A stretch of 43,015 bases of DNA from Labilithrix sp. (GCA_019637105.1 JAHBWF010000060.1:1-43015); one strand, 5' to 3'. Counted from the first letter of the stretch, positions 20,441-29,652 are shown. Notes: generated by a model not told the origin, from the letters alone. Program-made: numbers and translations.

Positions 20441-20881
20441 ATGAGCGATCTGAGAAACCCCATCGGCTCGGCGACGGAGAAACGCACGCTCGTCGAGGAC
20501 GGGACCACCTTCAAGGGATCCCTTTCATCCACGTGTCCCATCTTCGTGAAGGGCGGCGTCGAGGGCGACATCCAGGCGCCGTCGCTGACCGTCGCGGCGA
20601 GCGGCACGGTCTCCGGGAAGGTGAAGGCCGGCGAGCTCAAGAGCGAAGGCTCGATCGCCGGTGAGTTCGACGTCGACAAGGTGCAGCTGTCCGGCTCGGT
20701 CAAGGACAACACGGTCATCAAGGCGAAGTCGCTCGAGGTGAAGCTCACGACGTCGAGCTCGAAGATGCAGGTCGTCTTCGGCGAGTGCGAGCTCGAGATC
20801 GGCGATCAGCCCACGCGCGAGAAGGCCGCCGACAAGCCGCAGGAGAACGGCAAGAGCGTCCCGCCGCCCGCCGACACCTGA
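20441..20881 (+). CDS. Bactofilin family cytoskeletal protein
   Basis: The 146-residue protein is a bactofilin (DUF583): after a short N-terminus (MSDLRNPIGSATEKRTLVED) comes the polymer-forming beta-helix core with characteristic words GTTFKGSLSS, FVKGGVEGDI, VAASGTVSGKVKAGELKSEG and IAGEFDVDKVQLSGSV. A charged tail follows (QPTREKAADKPQENGKSVPP). Bactofilins form nucleotide-free filaments that place cell-wall or chromosome-segregation machinery. GGGAGGAG about 9 nt before the ATG is a strong ribosome-binding site. It is very probably co-transcribed with the upstream pentapeptide fusion, whose C-terminus is of the same structural type. Confidence 0.93.
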   Translation: MSDLRNPIGSATEKRTLVEDGTTFKGSLSSTCPIFVKGGVEGDIQAPSLTVAASGTVSGKVKAGELKSEGSIAGEFDVDKVQLSGSVKDNTVIKAKSLEVKLTTSSSKMQVVFGECELEIGDQPTREKAADKPQENGKSVPPPADT

Positions 20882-20890
20882 GGCCCGCCC

Positions 20891-20920
20891 GGCGCGACTA
20901 CCGTCTCCCCGAGTCGCGCC
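20891..20920. terminator. Hairpin across the stops of convergent genes
   Basis: A perfect 9-bp stem GGCGCGACT/AGTCGCGCC with a 12-nt loop spans the 16-bp gap and the last codons of the AcoR-type gene. It is a plausible bidirectional transcript end, without a U-run. Confidence 0.45.
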
Positions 20921-22919
20921 GCGCGAGCATGCGGTAGAGCGTGCTTCGCGCGACCCCGAGGGCCCGCGCCGCCTCGCTGACGTTGCCGCCGGCGCGGGCG
21001 AGCGCCTCCTCCGCGAGCGCGCGAAGGGCGCGCTTGCGCGACGCGGGCGGCTCGACGCGCGCGGCGGCCTCGCCGACGATGAGCGGCTCCGGGAAGTGCT
21101 CGCGTCGGAGCTCGACGCTCGCGCCGTCGTCCGCGGGCGGAGCTCCGTGCGCCGCGGCGGCCGCCGTCGCGAGCGCCAGCGCGTGGGCGAGGGCGGTCTT
21201 GAGCTCGCGCACGTTTCCGGGCCAGCGGTGGTCGAGCACCCACGCCTCGGCGCTCGCTCCGAGGTGCGCGCGCCGCGGTGGCGTCGCGCGCGGCGAGGAG
21301 GCGCGCGGCCGCGCGCTCGCGCGCGCCTCGGCGCTCGCGACGAGCCGATCGAGCAGCTGCCGCGCGAGCGGGAGGCGATCGGTCCGCTCCGCGAGCGTCG
21401 GCAGCCGGACGTTGCCGCCGTTGATCCGGTAGAAGAGGTCCTGGCGGAACGCGCCGGAGGCGACGAGCGAGGGGAGGTCGCGGCAGGTCGCGCAGAGCAC
21501 CCGCACGTCGGCGTGACGCGGCGTCGACTCGCCGACGCGGTGGTAGGAGCCGTCCTCGAGGAAGCGCAGGAGCATCGCCTGCGCCTGCGGCGACGTCTCC
21601 GCGACCTCGTCGAGGAAGAGCGTCCCGCCGTGGGCCGCCGCCAGCTTGCCCTCGCTCCCGCGCGGGTGCGCGCCGGTGAACGCGCCCGCGCCGTAGCCGA
21701 AGAGCTCGGTCTCGAGCAGCCCGCCCGCGAGCGCGCCGCAGTTGAGCGCGACGAACGGCTGCGCGGCGCGCGCGCTGGCCCGATGGATCGCCTGCGCGAA
21801 GAGCTCCTTGCCCGTGCCGGTGGCCGCCAGGAGGAGGATGGGCAGGTCGGACGGCGCGAGGCTGGCGGCGACGTGCTTGGCGCGAATGACGGCGGGATCG
21901 CTCGCGAGCACGTCGTCGAACGCGGAGAGCGAGGCGCTCGGCGCCAGCGCCGCGGGCGGCGCCGCCGCGGGCGAGAGCGACGCACGCGCGCGCGCCGCGG
22001 GCGACAGGAAGCACGCCAGCGCGAGCACGCGTCCGTCGGAGAGGACCGGCTCGAACTCGACCGCGTAGCGCCGGCGGCGCGTCTCGAACGACGCCGGGCC
22101 GGAGCGCGCGGCGCGGGCGAGCTCTTCCCACGGCATCCCGAACACGTGCTCGACGCTCGTGGGACCCGCCGGGAGCTCGAGCTCGGTGGCCGCCGCGACG
22201 TTGTGCGCGCGCACGGTGCCCGGCGCCTCGACGAGGAGCGAAGGCGCGGAGCACCGATCGATCATGCGCGAGAGCAGGTGGAAGGATCCCGCGTCCGTGC
22301 CGCCGTACGCGCGGGCGCGGAGCACCTCCTCGAGCGCGAGGGCCGCGCTCCGCACGGCGACGCCGATCGCGCTCTCGTCGAGCTCGACCGGGCCGGTGAC
22401 GTCGAGGATCGAGACGAGGTCGCCGAACGGATCGAAGACCGGCGCGGCGTAGCAGAAGAGCCCGTGGTTCACGAGCTCCCAGTGGGCCCGCCCGACCACC
22501 GCGACGGCCTGGCGTTCGACGAGCGCCGTCCCGATCGCGTTCGTGCCGCGCGCCGCCTCGTCCCAGCGCGCGCCCTCGATGAGGCGCGTGCGCGCGACCT
22601 CGCGGGGGAACGCGTCGCCGCCGCTGGACCGCACGATCACGCCGTGCGCGTCCGCGACCAGCGCGAGGAGGCCACGGCTCGCCGCCTCGCTCGAGAGGGC
22701 GTCGACGATCGTCCTCCCGTCGGCGAAGGCGTCGAGCGACGCGTCGCGACGCACGAGGAGATCGCCCGCGGCGACACCGTCGGGGGGCGCGGGCCCCTCG
22801 GCGCGAACGCCGAGCCGCGCGGCGCGCTCCCACCGCGGGACGACCGGCGCGCGCACGGAGGAATGGCCCCTTTGAAAGAGCTCCCAGAGTCCGTCGCGTT
22901 CTTCGGTGAGCCGCAGCAT
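20898..22919 (-). CDS. AcoR-type sigma-54-dependent regulator
   Basis: The 673-residue activator has a GAF sensory domain (about residues 60-220) with the AcoR-family words [11 protein letters not shown] and [30 protein letters not shown]-like linker follows (about 235-310). The AAA+ domain has Walker [10 protein letters not shown], the sigma-54 loop [10 protein letters not shown] and Walker [13 protein letters not shown] Fis-type HTH ends the protein ([20 protein letters not shown]). Members respond to acetoin, alcohols or aldehydes and switch on sigma-54 operons. ATG 22919 was preferred because family similarity begins there; the open frame further upstream is Arg/Pro-rich and has no similarity. 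It is divergent from the aldehyde dehydrogenase operon, its likely target. No clear Shine-Dalgarno is seen. Confidence 0.92.
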   Translation of the reverse strand: MLRLTEERDGLWELFQRGHSSVRAPVVPRWERAARLGVRAEGPAPPDGVAAGDLLVRRDASLDAFADGRTIVDALSSEAASRGLLALVADAHGVIVRSSGGDAFPREVARTRLIEGARWDEAARGTNAIGTALVERQAVAVVGRAHWELVNHGLFCYAAPVFDPFGDLVSILDVTGPVELDESAIGVAVRSAALALEEVLRARAYGGTDAGSFHLLSRMIDRCSAPSLLVEAPGTVRAHNVAAATELELPAGPTSVEHVFGMPWEELARAARSGPASFETRRRRYAVEFEPVLSDGRVLALACFLSPAARARASLSPAAAPPAALAPSASLSAFDDVLASDPAVIRAKHVAASLAPSDLPILLLAATGTGKELFAQAIHRASARAAQPFVALNCGALAGGLLETELFGYGAGAFTGAHPRGSEGKLAAAHGGTLFLDEVAETSPQAQAMLLRFLEDGSYHRVGESTPRHADVRVLCATCRDLPSLVASGAFRQDLFYRINGGNVRLPTLAERTDRLPLARQLLDRLVASAEARASARPRASSPRATPPRRAHLGASAEAWVLDHRWPGNVRELKTALAHALALATAAAAAHGAPPADDGASVELRREHFPEPLIVGEAAARVEPPASRKRALRALAEEALARAGGNVSEAARALGVARSTLYRMLARRDSGRR

Positions 22920-23060
22920 GGGAAGAGGGCAGGCCGCCCCACGCGGAGCGCGGGGCGGGGCCGGCGGCGCCTCGCGGGCGAGGAGCGGCGGCCGCGTCAC
23001 ATCTCCAGATGAGGAGCGTAGCGACCGTCGCCGCGTACGCCAGACGCAAACGACCGCCGC

Positions 23061-23088
23061 GTCGCGTCGGGCTGACTCGAAACGCGAC
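23061..23088. promoter_or_regulatory. Inverted repeat, possible regulator binding site
   Basis: GTCGCGT (23061-23067) and ACGCGAC (23082-23088) form a 7-bp dyad with a 14-nt gap, about 95 bp upstream of the weak -24/-12 element, a usual distance for an enhancer-type activator site. Confidence 0.35.
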
Positions 23089-23184
23089 AGTCGGAGACAG
23101 GCGGGGTGAAGCAAGCGCGTCACGTGTCGCCGGCGCGAGCGGCGAGCGCCGCTCCTTTTCGTCGACGCACGGCGGCGCGCGCGC

Positions 23185-23200
23185 GGGATCACGGCGTGCA
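23185..23200 (+). promoter_or_regulatory. Weak -24/-12 promoter element of the aldehyde dehydrogenase
   Basis: GG and GC exactly 10 nt apart with TGCA at the -12 side, but the -24 side lacks the full TGGCAC. The predicted start near 23211 leaves a leader of about 29 nt with AGGAGAAG, which is reasonable geometry. Confidence 0.3.
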
Positions 23201-23239
23201 GAGTGGAGCGCCGAGAAGACGAGAAGAAGAGGAGAAGCC

Positions 23240-24760
23240 ATGACCTACGTACCCCCGAACCATGACGGCGCGATCGTGCGGTTCCGTGCGCGCTACGAGA
23301 ACTTCATCGGCGGCGACTGGGTGAAGCCCGCGAAAGGACAGTACTTCGAGGACATCACCCCGGTGACCGGCCGCGCGTTCTGCGAGGTCGCACGCGGCTC
23401 CAGCGCGGACATCGAGACGGCCCTCGACGCGGCGCACGGCGCCAAGGCGGCGTGGGGCAAGACCTCCGCCGGCGATCGCGCCAGCGTCCTCTGGAAGATC
23501 GCCGATCGCATCGAGCAGAACCTCGAGAAGCTCGCCGTGGCCGAGTCGTGGGAGAACGGCAAGCCCGTCCGTGAGACGCTCGCCGCCGACCTGCCGCTCG
23601 TGGTCGACCACTTCCGCTATTTCGCCGGCTGCATCCGCGCGCAGGAGGGCGGCGTCTCGGAGCTCGACGGCGACACCGTCGCGTACCATTTCCACGAGCC
23701 GCTCGGCGTCGTCGGGCAGATCATCCCGTGGAACTTCCCGCTGCTCATGGCGGCGTGGAAGCTCGCGCCCGCGCTCGCCGCCGGCAACTGCGTCGTCATC
23801 AAGCCGGCGGAGCAGACGCCCGCGACCATGATGATGCTGATGGACCTCGTGGGCGATCTCCTCCCGCCGGGCGTCGTCAACGTCGTCAACGGCTTCGGCG
23901 TCGAGGCCGGCAAGCCGCTCGCCTCGAACAAGCGCATCGCGAAGATCGCGTTCACCGGCGAGACGACGACCGGCCGCCTCATCATGCAGTACGCGTCGGA
24001 GAACCTGATCCCGGTGACGCTGGAGCTCGGCGGGAAGTCGCCGAACGTCTTCTTCGAGGACGTCTTCGCGAAGGACGACGACTTCGCCGACAAGGCCCTC
24101 GAGGGCTTCGCGATGTTCGCGCTGAACCAGGGCGAGGTCTGCACGTGCCCGTCGCGCGCGCTCGTGCAGGAGTCCATCCTCGGTCAGTTCGTCGAGCGCG
24201 CCGTCGCCCGGACCAAGCGGCACGTCCCGGGCAACCCGCTCGATCCGAAGACGACCGTCGGCGCGCAGGCCTCAAACGATCAGCTCGAGAAGATCCTCGC
24301 GTACATCGACATCGGCAAGAAGGAGGGCGCCAAGGTCCTCACCGGCGGCGGCCGCGCCGAGCTCCCCGGAGATCTCGCCAAGGGCTACTACGTCCAGCCG
24401 ACGATCTTCCAGGGCACGAACGAGATGCGCGTCTTCCAGGAGGAGATCTTCGGACCGGTCGTCAGCCTCGCGCCGTTCCGCGACTTCGACCACGCGATCA
24501 AGACCGCGAACGAGACCCTCTACGGCCTCGGCGCGGGCGTCTGGACGCGCGACGGCAACACGGCGTACCGCGCGGGCCGCGCGATCGAGGCGGGGCGCGT
24601 CTGGACGAACTGCTACCACCTGTACCCGGCGCACGCGGCCTTCGGCGGCTACAAGCAGTCGGGCATCGGGCGCGAGAACCATCGGATGATGCTGGCGCAC
24701 TACCAGCAGACGAAGAACCTCCTGGTCAGCTACAGCCCGAAGGCGATGGGCTTCTTCTGA
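23240..24760 (+). CDS. NAD-dependent aldehyde dehydrogenase (AldB/ExaC type)
   Basis: The 506-residue enzyme oxidises aldehydes such as acetaldehyde to the acid with NAD+, in the cytoplasm. It has the N-terminal [12 protein letters not shown], the NAD-binding [27 protein letters not shown]-like [10 protein letters not shown], the general base Glu262 in LELGGKSPN and the nucleophile Cys301 in [11 protein letters not shown]. The C-terminal [18 protein letters not shown] is typical. The length and the GEVCTCPSR box fit the AldB/ExaC group. The start is fixed by AGGAGAAG close upstream. Together with the divergent AcoR-type gene and the following DUF779 gene this forms a familiar aldehyde/alcohol-response module. 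Confidence 0.95.
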   Translation: MTYVPPNHDGAIVRFRARYENFIGGDWVKPAKGQYFEDITPVTGRAFCEVARGSSADIETALDAAHGAKAAWGKTSAGDRASVLWKIADRIEQNLEKLAVAESWENGKPVRETLAADLPLVVDHFRYFAGCIRAQEGGVSELDGDTVAYHFHEPLGVVGQIIPWNFPLLMAAWKLAPALAAGNCVVIKPAEQTPATMMMLMDLVGDLLPPGVVNVVNGFGVEAGKPLASNKRIAKIAFTGETTTGRLIMQYASENLIPVTLELGGKSPNVFFEDVFAKDDDFADKALEGFAMFALNQGEVCTCPSRALVQESILGQFVERAVARTKRHVPGNPLDPKTTVGAQASNDQLEKILAYIDIGKKEGAKVLTGGGRAELPGDLAKGYYVQPTIFQGTNEMRVFQEEIFGPVVSLAPFRDFDHAIKTANETLYGLGAGVWTRDGNTAYRAGRAIEAGRVWTNCYHLYPAHAAFGGYKQSGIGRENHRMMLAHYQQTKNLLVSYSPKAMGFF

Positions 24761-24804
24761 TCGAGGCGGCCCCCTCCGAACGGCGAAAGACGAGCAGGTC
24801 TCCC

Positions 24805-25170
24805 ATGCCCGCCACGCGCGTGAGCTCCACCGAAGCCGCGGACCGGTTGATCCGGGAGCTCCGCGCCGAGCACGGCGAGCTCGTGTTCCACCAGTCCGGC
24901 GGTTGCTGCGACGGGAGCGCTCCGATGTGCTTCCCGCGCGGCGACTTCCGGATCGGAGGAGGGGACGTCCTGCTCGGCGAGGTCGCCGGAGTGCCGTTCT
25001 ACATGGGCGGCGCGCAGTTCGCGTTCTGGAAGCACACGCACCTCACCGTCGACGTCGTCCCCGGTCGAGGGAGCGGCTTCTCGCTCGAGGCGCCGCGCGG
25101 GGTGCGCTTCCTCGTTCGCTCGCGCGTCTTGACGACCGAGGAGCTCCGCGAGCTCGGCGAGCCGGTCTGA
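24805..25170 (+). CDS. DUF779 family protein
   Basis: The 121-residue protein shows the DUF779 hallmarks: FHQSGGCCDGSAPMCFPRGDF with the Cys pair, VLLGEVAGVPFYMGGAQFAFWKHT, and VDVVPGRGSGFSLEAPRGVRF. The family is found next to aldehyde dehydrogenases of the ExaC/AldB type, as here (44 bp downstream). The conserved Cys cluster suggests metal binding or a redox role, but its function is not established. No signal peptide is present. It is probably in one operon with the dehydrogenase, closed by the palindrome at 25175-25192. Confidence 0.9.
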   Translation: MPATRVSSTEAADRLIRELRAEHGELVFHQSGGCCDGSAPMCFPRGDFRIGGGDVLLGEVAGVPFYMGGAQFAFWKHTHLTVDVVPGRGSGFSLEAPRGVRFLVRSRVLTTEELRELGEPV

Positions 25171-25174
25171 GCCG

Positions 25175-25192
25175 CCGAGCCCGCGGGCTCGG
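25175..25192 (+). terminator. Palindromic hairpin after the aldehyde dehydrogenase-DUF779 operon
   Basis: A perfect 18-bp palindrome (7-bp stem CCGAGCC/GGCTCGG, CGCG loop) starts 4 bp after the DUF779 stop. Confidence 0.5.
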
Positions 25193-25325
25193 GTCGCCCG
25201 CGTGAAGCCCCGGCGTACGATATGTGTCGATTGGGATAGTTTGGAGCCCTCGGCGAGCCCGACCGGGCCGCGGATCGAACCGCAAACTGCGCAAGTCCGC
25301 GAACCCTCTGGTAGCTTAGGGGACG

Positions 25326-26582
25326 ATGTCCGATCGCGACGACCTGCTGCGCGTCGACGGAACCGGGACGGTGCACCCGGTCGGTCGCGCCGCGAGTCAG
25401 CTCTTGCGACCGCGGGCAGGCGAGTGGCGCCTCATCCCGAGCCCGCGCGAGCTGATCATCGCGCGCAGCATGAGCGGCGGCGACGCCGTGTTGAGGCTGG
25501 CCGGGGAGATCCGCACGCCGGGCGCGCTCTCGGACATCGTCGCGCTCGCCGCGCAGTCGCAGTGGACCGGCGAGCTGATCCTCCTCGCCGAGGTCGGGAC
25601 GCGCTCGTTCTACTTCGAGCACGGCACGATCATCCACGCGTCGACGACCGTCGCGGAGGAGCGCCTCGGCGAGACGCTCTATCGGTTCGGCGTCATCACG
25701 CGCGAGCAGCTCGACAAGATCATCACCGTCAGCACCGAGACCAAGAAGCGCCTCGGCGAGACCGCGATCGACCTCGGCATCGTCCCCGCCGACAGGCTCT
25801 ACGCGATGATGGCGCGCCAGGTCGAGGAGGTCTTCTACGCCGCCGTCCACGTGAGCGAGGGCTCGTTCTATTTCTTCGATCGCTACGAAGAGAAGAACAT
25901 CATCCGGCGCCACAACCTGAACGCCGGCGGTCTCCTCATCGAGGCCGCGCGCCGGATGGACGAGATGCGCTTCTTCCGCGAGAAGATCCCGAACGACGGC
26001 TTCATCCCGGTGCCGGTCCCGGGGAAGAAGCCGCCGGACGACCTCGTCGAGATGTTCTCGAAGATCGACGGGACCCGGAGCATCGCCGACCTCGGTCGCG
26101 CCCTCGGCCAGCTCGAGTTCGAGGTGACGCGCGGCGCCTTCCAGCTCGTCTCGAGCGGGTGCGTGTTCGTCGTCGCGCCGCGTCCGCGCGGCCCGGAGGC
26201 CATCGTCGAGACGTTCAACCCCGCGCTCGCCGCGATCCACGAGCGGTGCGACGGCGTCGGGAAGGGGGCCGAGCTTCGCGACGGGCTCTCCCGCTTCGCG
26301 ACCGGCGGGGGGATCTACGATCCGCTGTTCATGGGCGCGGGCCCGCTGCAGGACGGGACCCTCAAGCCGAACCGCATCGCGAACAACATCGCGGCGCTCG
26401 CCGGCGAGGAGCCCGACGCGTGGTTGGTCGGGCTCATGAACGACTACGTCGGATTTGCGCTCTTCCAAGCGGAGTCGCTCTTGCCACGGGACCAACAATC
26501 GAGCCTCATGGCGCAGGTGATGGACATACTCAAACCAGTCAGGCCCCTCCTCGAGGCGCCGTTCTCCAGAGGCGCAGCGTGA
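25326..26582 (+). CDS. DUF4388 (PATAN-type) domain protein
   Basis: The 418-residue soluble protein has a DUF4388 domain near the N-terminus (GEIRTPGALSDIVALAAQSQ WTGELIL, then FYFEHGTIIHAST and RLGETLYRFGVITREQLD). Two further stretches with the same helix-strand style follow (TKKRLGETAIDLGIVPADRLY, VSEGSFYFFDRYEEKN). DUF4388 proteins are frequent in myxobacteria and cyanobacteria and are linked to signalling and motility; this is family knowledge, not shown here. The last third (IADLGRALGQLEFEVTRGAFQLVSSGCVFV onward) is an unassigned helical domain. The stop codon overlaps the GTG of the following TetR gene (GTGA), so translation is probably coupled. Confidence 0.88.
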   Translation: MSDRDDLLRVDGTGTVHPVGRAASQLLRPRAGEWRLIPSPRELIIARSMSGGDAVLRLAGEIRTPGALSDIVALAAQSQWTGELILLAEVGTRSFYFEHGTIIHASTTVAEERLGETLYRFGVITREQLDKIITVSTETKKRLGETAIDLGIVPADRLYAMMARQVEEVFYAAVHVSEGSFYFFDRYEEKNIIRRHNLNAGGLLIEAARRMDEMRFFREKIPNDGFIPVPVPGKKPPDDLVEMFSKIDGTRSIADLGRALGQLEFEVTRGAFQLVSSGCVFVVAPRPRGPEAIVETFNPALAAIHERCDGVGKGAELRDGLSRFATGGGIYDPLFMGAGPLQDGTLKPNRIANNIAALAGEEPDAWLVGLMNDYVGFALFQAESLLPRDQQSSLMAQVMDILKPVRPLLEAPFSRGAA

Positions 26583-27253
26583 CCCCCGGGGGGGAGGACA
26601 CGCCGCCGTCGCGCCCGCCTGCGCTCCGCAAGCGGAAGAAGCTGCGGAAGGAGGAGATCGTCGCGGAGGCGACGCGCCTGTTCGCCGAGCGCGGCTACGA
26701 GGGCACGAGCATGGGTGACCTCGCGGAGCGCGTCGGGCTCCGCAAGGCGTCCTTGTTCCACCACTTCGAGTCGAAGGACGCGCTCTACGCGACGGTGCTC
26801 TCGCAGCTCATCGCGAGCGTGCAGGGGGCGATCGCCGCCGCGGCGACCTCCGAGGGCTCGTTCGTCGACCGGCTCGACGGGCTCACCGACGCGATCACCG
26901 CGACGCTCGGCGCGCAGCCGCACGCCGCGCGCCTGTTCATTCGCGAGGCGATGGACTGGGGGCCGGTGATGCGCGATCAGCTCGCGGAGACCGTGGAGGT
27001 CGTGCTCGCCGCCTCCGTCGAGTTCGCCCGAGCGGGGCAGCGCGAGGGCGTCTTCGACCCCGACCTCGATCCCGAGCACATCATCATCAGCCTGATCGGC
27101 GTCTACTTCATCCCGTTCGTGATCGATCGGACGATCGAGGGCTTCGCCCGCAGGTCGCCCTTCGACGCGCCGTTCATCGACGAGCGGCGGCGCGCGGTGC
27201 GCGAGCAGATCCGCAACCTGGTGCTGGTGCGCCGGAGGCCCGCCGAGACGTGA
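26579..27253 (+). CDS. TetR-family transcriptional regulator
   Basis: The 224-residue regulator has a basic N-terminal arm (LRKRKKLRKEEIVAEATRLF) and the TetR HTH (ERGYEGTSMGDLAERVGLRKASLFHHFESKDALY, described here in pieces: YEGTSMGDLAERVGL and KASLFHHFESKD). A helical ligand-binding domain with family-typical AARLFIREAMDWGP follows. The GTG start overlaps the DUF4388 stop by 4 nt (GTGA), which indicates translational coupling. That placement suggests the pair respond to the same signal. It converges on a crotonase gene. The ligand and targets are unknown. Confidence 0.92.
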   Translation: MTPGGEDTPPSRPPALRKRKKLRKEEIVAEATRLFAERGYEGTSMGDLAERVGLRKASLFHHFESKDALYATVLSQLIASVQGAIAAAATSEGSFVDRLDGLTDAITATLGAQPHAARLFIREAMDWGPVMRDQLAETVEVVLAASVEFARAGQREGVFDPDLDPEHIIISLIGVYFIPFVIDRTIEGFARRSPFDAPFIDERRRAVREQIRNLVLVRRRPAET

Positions 27254-27278
27254 CGCCTCGCGCGGTCGCGGGGCCTCC

Positions 27279-27327
27279 TCCGCGCGGTCGGAGAGGCCTC
27301 CGCGCGATCGGAGAGGCCTCCGCGCGG
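27279..27327. repeat. 20-bp tandem repeat between convergent genes
   Basis: Two 20-bp units (27279-27298 and 27299-27318, one mismatch) and a 9-bp partial third copy lie between the TetR stop (27253) and the crotonase stop (27336). Confidence 0.85.
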
Positions 27328-27335
27328 CCGCGCCG

Positions 27336-28100
27336 TCAGCCGAAGGCGCCGTGCCGGCCCTTGCCGGCGGCGAACGCGGCGGCGCCGCTCACGGCCTCGC
27401 CGGTCCCGAGGGACTCGAGGCCGATCGCGAACTCGTTCGCGAGCGCGTCCCCGAGCGAGAGGCCGGTCGACGCGTAGGCGCTCTTGCGGTCGCCGCGCAT
27501 CGTCGCTTGCGGGAAGCTCGCGATCTCGGCGGCGAGCGCCTCGGCCGCGCCGCGGGCTTCGCCCGCCGGGACGACGCGGTTCGCGAGCCCCATGGCGAGC
27601 GCCTCCTGGGCGCCGACCGGGCGGCCGGTGAGGATGAGGTCGAGCGCGCGCGAGAGCCCGACGAGGCGGGGCAGACGCACGGTGCCGCCGTCGATGAGCG
27701 GGACGCCGAAGCGGCGGCAGAAGACGCCGAAGACGGCCGTCTCGTCGGCGACGCGCAGATCGCAGAGCAGCGCGAGCTCGAGCCCGCCGGCGACGGCGTG
27801 GCCGGAGACCGCGGCGATGACGGGCTTCGACAGCAGCATCCGCGTGGGGCCGAGCGGGGCGTCGCCGTCGGCGGCGAGGCGGTTGCCTTCGCCGCGCGTG
27901 AAGGCGCGGAGATCGGCGCCGGCCGAGAACGTCCCGCCCTCGCCGAAGAGCACGGCGACGCGGGCGTTCGGGTCCGCGTCGAACTCGCGGAACGCGGCCG
28001 AGAGCGCGTCGGCGGTGGCGCGGTCGACGGCGTTCTTCACGTCGGGCCGCGCGAGGATGATGGTGGTGACGGATCCGTTCGTCTCGACGCGCACGCTCAT
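27336..28100 (-). CDS. Enoyl-CoA hydratase/isomerase (crotonase) family protein
   Basis: The 254-residue cytoplasmic protein has the crotonase oxyanion-hole words TFSAGADLRAF and SGHAVAGGLELALLCDLRVA, and the later FGVFCRRFGVPLIDGGTVRLPRL. The first acid used by hydratases (Glu in GGLELA) is present. The second (Glu164 of rat hydratase) is replaced by Cys in FGVFCRRFG, and an Asp precedes GGT instead. The protein may therefore be an isomerase or another crotonase activity rather than a standard hydratase. The usual length is kept. The start ATG 28100 directly precedes the first strand. Confidence 0.92.
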   Translation of the reverse strand: MSVRVETNGSVTTIILARPDVKNAVDRATADALSAAFREFDADPNARVAVLFGEGGTFSAGADLRAFTRGEGNRLAADGDAPLGPTRMLLSKPVIAAVSGHAVAGGLELALLCDLRVADETAVFGVFCRRFGVPLIDGGTVRLPRLVGLSRALDLILTGRPVGAQEALAMGLANRVVPAGEARGAAEALAAEIASFPQATMRGDRKSAYASTGLSLGDALANEFAIGLESLGTGEAVSGAAAFAAGKGRHGAFG

Positions 28101-28146
28101 GACGGCGAGGATACACCGCCCGAGCCGCGCTCGGTCGGCGCGTCGC

Positions 28147-28876
28147 TCAGCCCCGCGGTCGCCGGCGCAAGAGCTCGTAGAGCGCGATCCCGCCTGCGAC
28201 CGAGGCGTTGAGCGAGTCGAGCACGCCGCTCATCGGCAGGCGCGCGAGCTCGGTGCAGGCGCGCTTGACCGGCTTGCGGAGCCCCTTGCCCTCGGCGCCG
28301 ACGACGAGGACGACGGCGCCGTCCGCGTTCACGTCGCGGATGTCCTTGTCGGCGTTCGCGTCGAGCCCGACCACCGCGGCGCCCGCCTCGCCCAGGCGCT
28401 CGAGCGCGACCGTGAGGTTGCCGACCCGGCAGAGCCGCGCGTGCTCCACCGCGCCGGCCGACGCGCGGAAGGTCGCCGGCGAGAGCGGCGCCGCGTGGTG
28501 CTCGGGCCACACGATCGCGGTCGCGCCGAGCGCCACCGCCGAGCGGATGACCGCGCCGAAGTTCTGCGGGTCCTCGATCTCGTCGAGGGCGACGACGACC
28601 GAGTCGCCGCCGAGGTCTCTCACGAGCTCGTCGAGGCCGACGATCGCGAGGTCGGGCGCGTAGGCGATGGCCCCCTGGTGCGCGCGCCCTTCGATGCGCG
28701 GTCGAGCTCGCCGCGGGTGACGCGGGCGACTGGCGCGGTTGGCGATCGGTCGCGAAGCGCGCGACGGCCTCGATCTGCGGGCCGCCGCGCTCCTCGACGA
28801 GGACGCGCTCGAGGCGCTCGCCGTGGACGCGAATGGCCTCGCGCACGGGCTGGAGCCCGGTGACGAGCCGGCTCAC
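28147..28876 (-). pseudogene. rlmB: 23S rRNA (guanosine-2'-O)-methyltransferase RlmB-like, two frameshifts
   Basis: The SpoU-type methyltransferase is readable only by combining three frames. From GTG 28876 the N-terminal substrate-binding part runs RLVTGLQPVREAIRVHGERLERVLVEE ... FATDRQ. It then continues in a second frame as VARVTRGELDRASKGA, and in a third as HQGAIAYAPDLAIVGLDELV and the catalytic domain with ALDEIEDPQNFGAVIRSA, VVGAEGKGL and LNASVAGGIALYEL. The frame changes fall near 28735 and near 28683, the second in a GCGCGC run where two extra bases explain it. All knot motifs are intact, so sequence errors are as likely as real decay. The GTG overlaps the pyrF stop by 4 nt (GTGA), indicating an operon with pyrF. 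Confidence 0.8.
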
Positions 28877-29652
28877 GAGCCGCCTCGCGACGCCTGCGCC
28901 CCGGCGGCCTCGTCGCGGATGGCCTGGGCCGCCGCGAGCCGATCGGAGGCGTCGCGGATGGGGCGGCCGACGACGAGCCAGTCCGCGCCGTCGGCGATCG
29001 CCTGCGCGGGGGTCGCGGTCCGCTTCTGGTCGCCACGGTCGGCGGCCGCCGGCCGTACGCCCGGCGTGACGAGCACGGCGTCGGCTCCGAGCACCCGGCG
29101 GAGCGACGCGACCTCCGCCGGCGAGCAGACGAACCAGCGCACGCCCTCTTCGTAGGCGAGGCGCGCGAGGCTCTCGGCGGCGAGGCTGGTCTGCGGGCGG
29201 GCGATCGGCGCCTGGCGGTCGTCGCCCGGCGGCTTGAAGGTCGGGAGCCGGCGGGTGACGGTGATCCCGACGTCGTCGAGATCGGCGTCGTCGAGGGACG
29301 TCAGGATGGTGACCGCGCAGACCGCGAGACCTCCGCCCTCCTTCTCGGCGCGCTGCACCGCCCTCCGGAGCATCGCTCGTCCGCCGCTCGCGTGCACGGT
29401 GACGACGCGCGCGCCGAGGTTGGACGCCTGCGCGACCGCGCGCTCGACGGTCTCCGGGATGTCGTGGAGCTTCAGGTCGAGGAACACCGGGAGGCCGGCG
29501 TCGCGCCCGACGTCGAGGACCGCGGGGCCCGCGTGGATGAAGAGCTCGAGCCCGACCTTCAACATGCCGACCGCGGGCGCGACCGCGGCGGCGGCCTCGC
29601 GCGCGTCGTCGACCCCTGCGAAGTCGAGCGCGAACACGATAGGAGAAGCCAT
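28873..29652 (-). CDS. pyrF: Orotidine 5'-phosphate decarboxylase
   Basis: The 259-residue enzyme catalyses the last step of UMP synthesis, OMP to UMP. Strand 1 has Asp10 (FALDFAG), followed by MLKVGLELF, the catalytic DLKLHDIPETV (Asp59, Lys61, Asp64) and VTVHASGG. LVTPGVRP and WLVVGRPI form the phosphate-binding part. The length is slightly above the usual 230-245 because of an insert at about residues 125-155 (DDVGITVTRRLPTFKPPGDD). The start ATG 29652 lies just before strand 1. It is the first gene of a two-gene operon with the damaged rlmB-like gene. Confidence 0.96.
   Translation of the reverse strand: MASPIVFALDFAGVDDAREAAAAVAPAVGMLKVGLELFIHAGPAVLDVGRDAGLPVFLDLKLHDIPETVERAVAQASNLGARVVTVHASGGRAMLRRAVQRAEKEGGGLAVCAVTILTSLDDADLDDVGITVTRRLPTFKPPGDDRQAPIARPQTSLAAESLARLAYEEGVRWFVCSPAEVASLRRVLGADAVLVTPGVRPAAADRGDQKRTATPAQAIADGADWLVVGRPIRDASDRLAAAQAIRDEAAGAQASRGGS

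Larger units (their letters stand above)
22920..23239. other. Divergent control region of the AcoR-type gene and the aldehyde dehydrogenase
   Basis: This 320-bp gap contains no supported gene. It carries an inverted repeat (23061-23067 with 23082-23088) that could bind the regulator, a weak -24/-12 element at 23185-23200, and the AGGAGAAG ribosome-binding site of the dehydrogenase. Confidence 0.55.
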
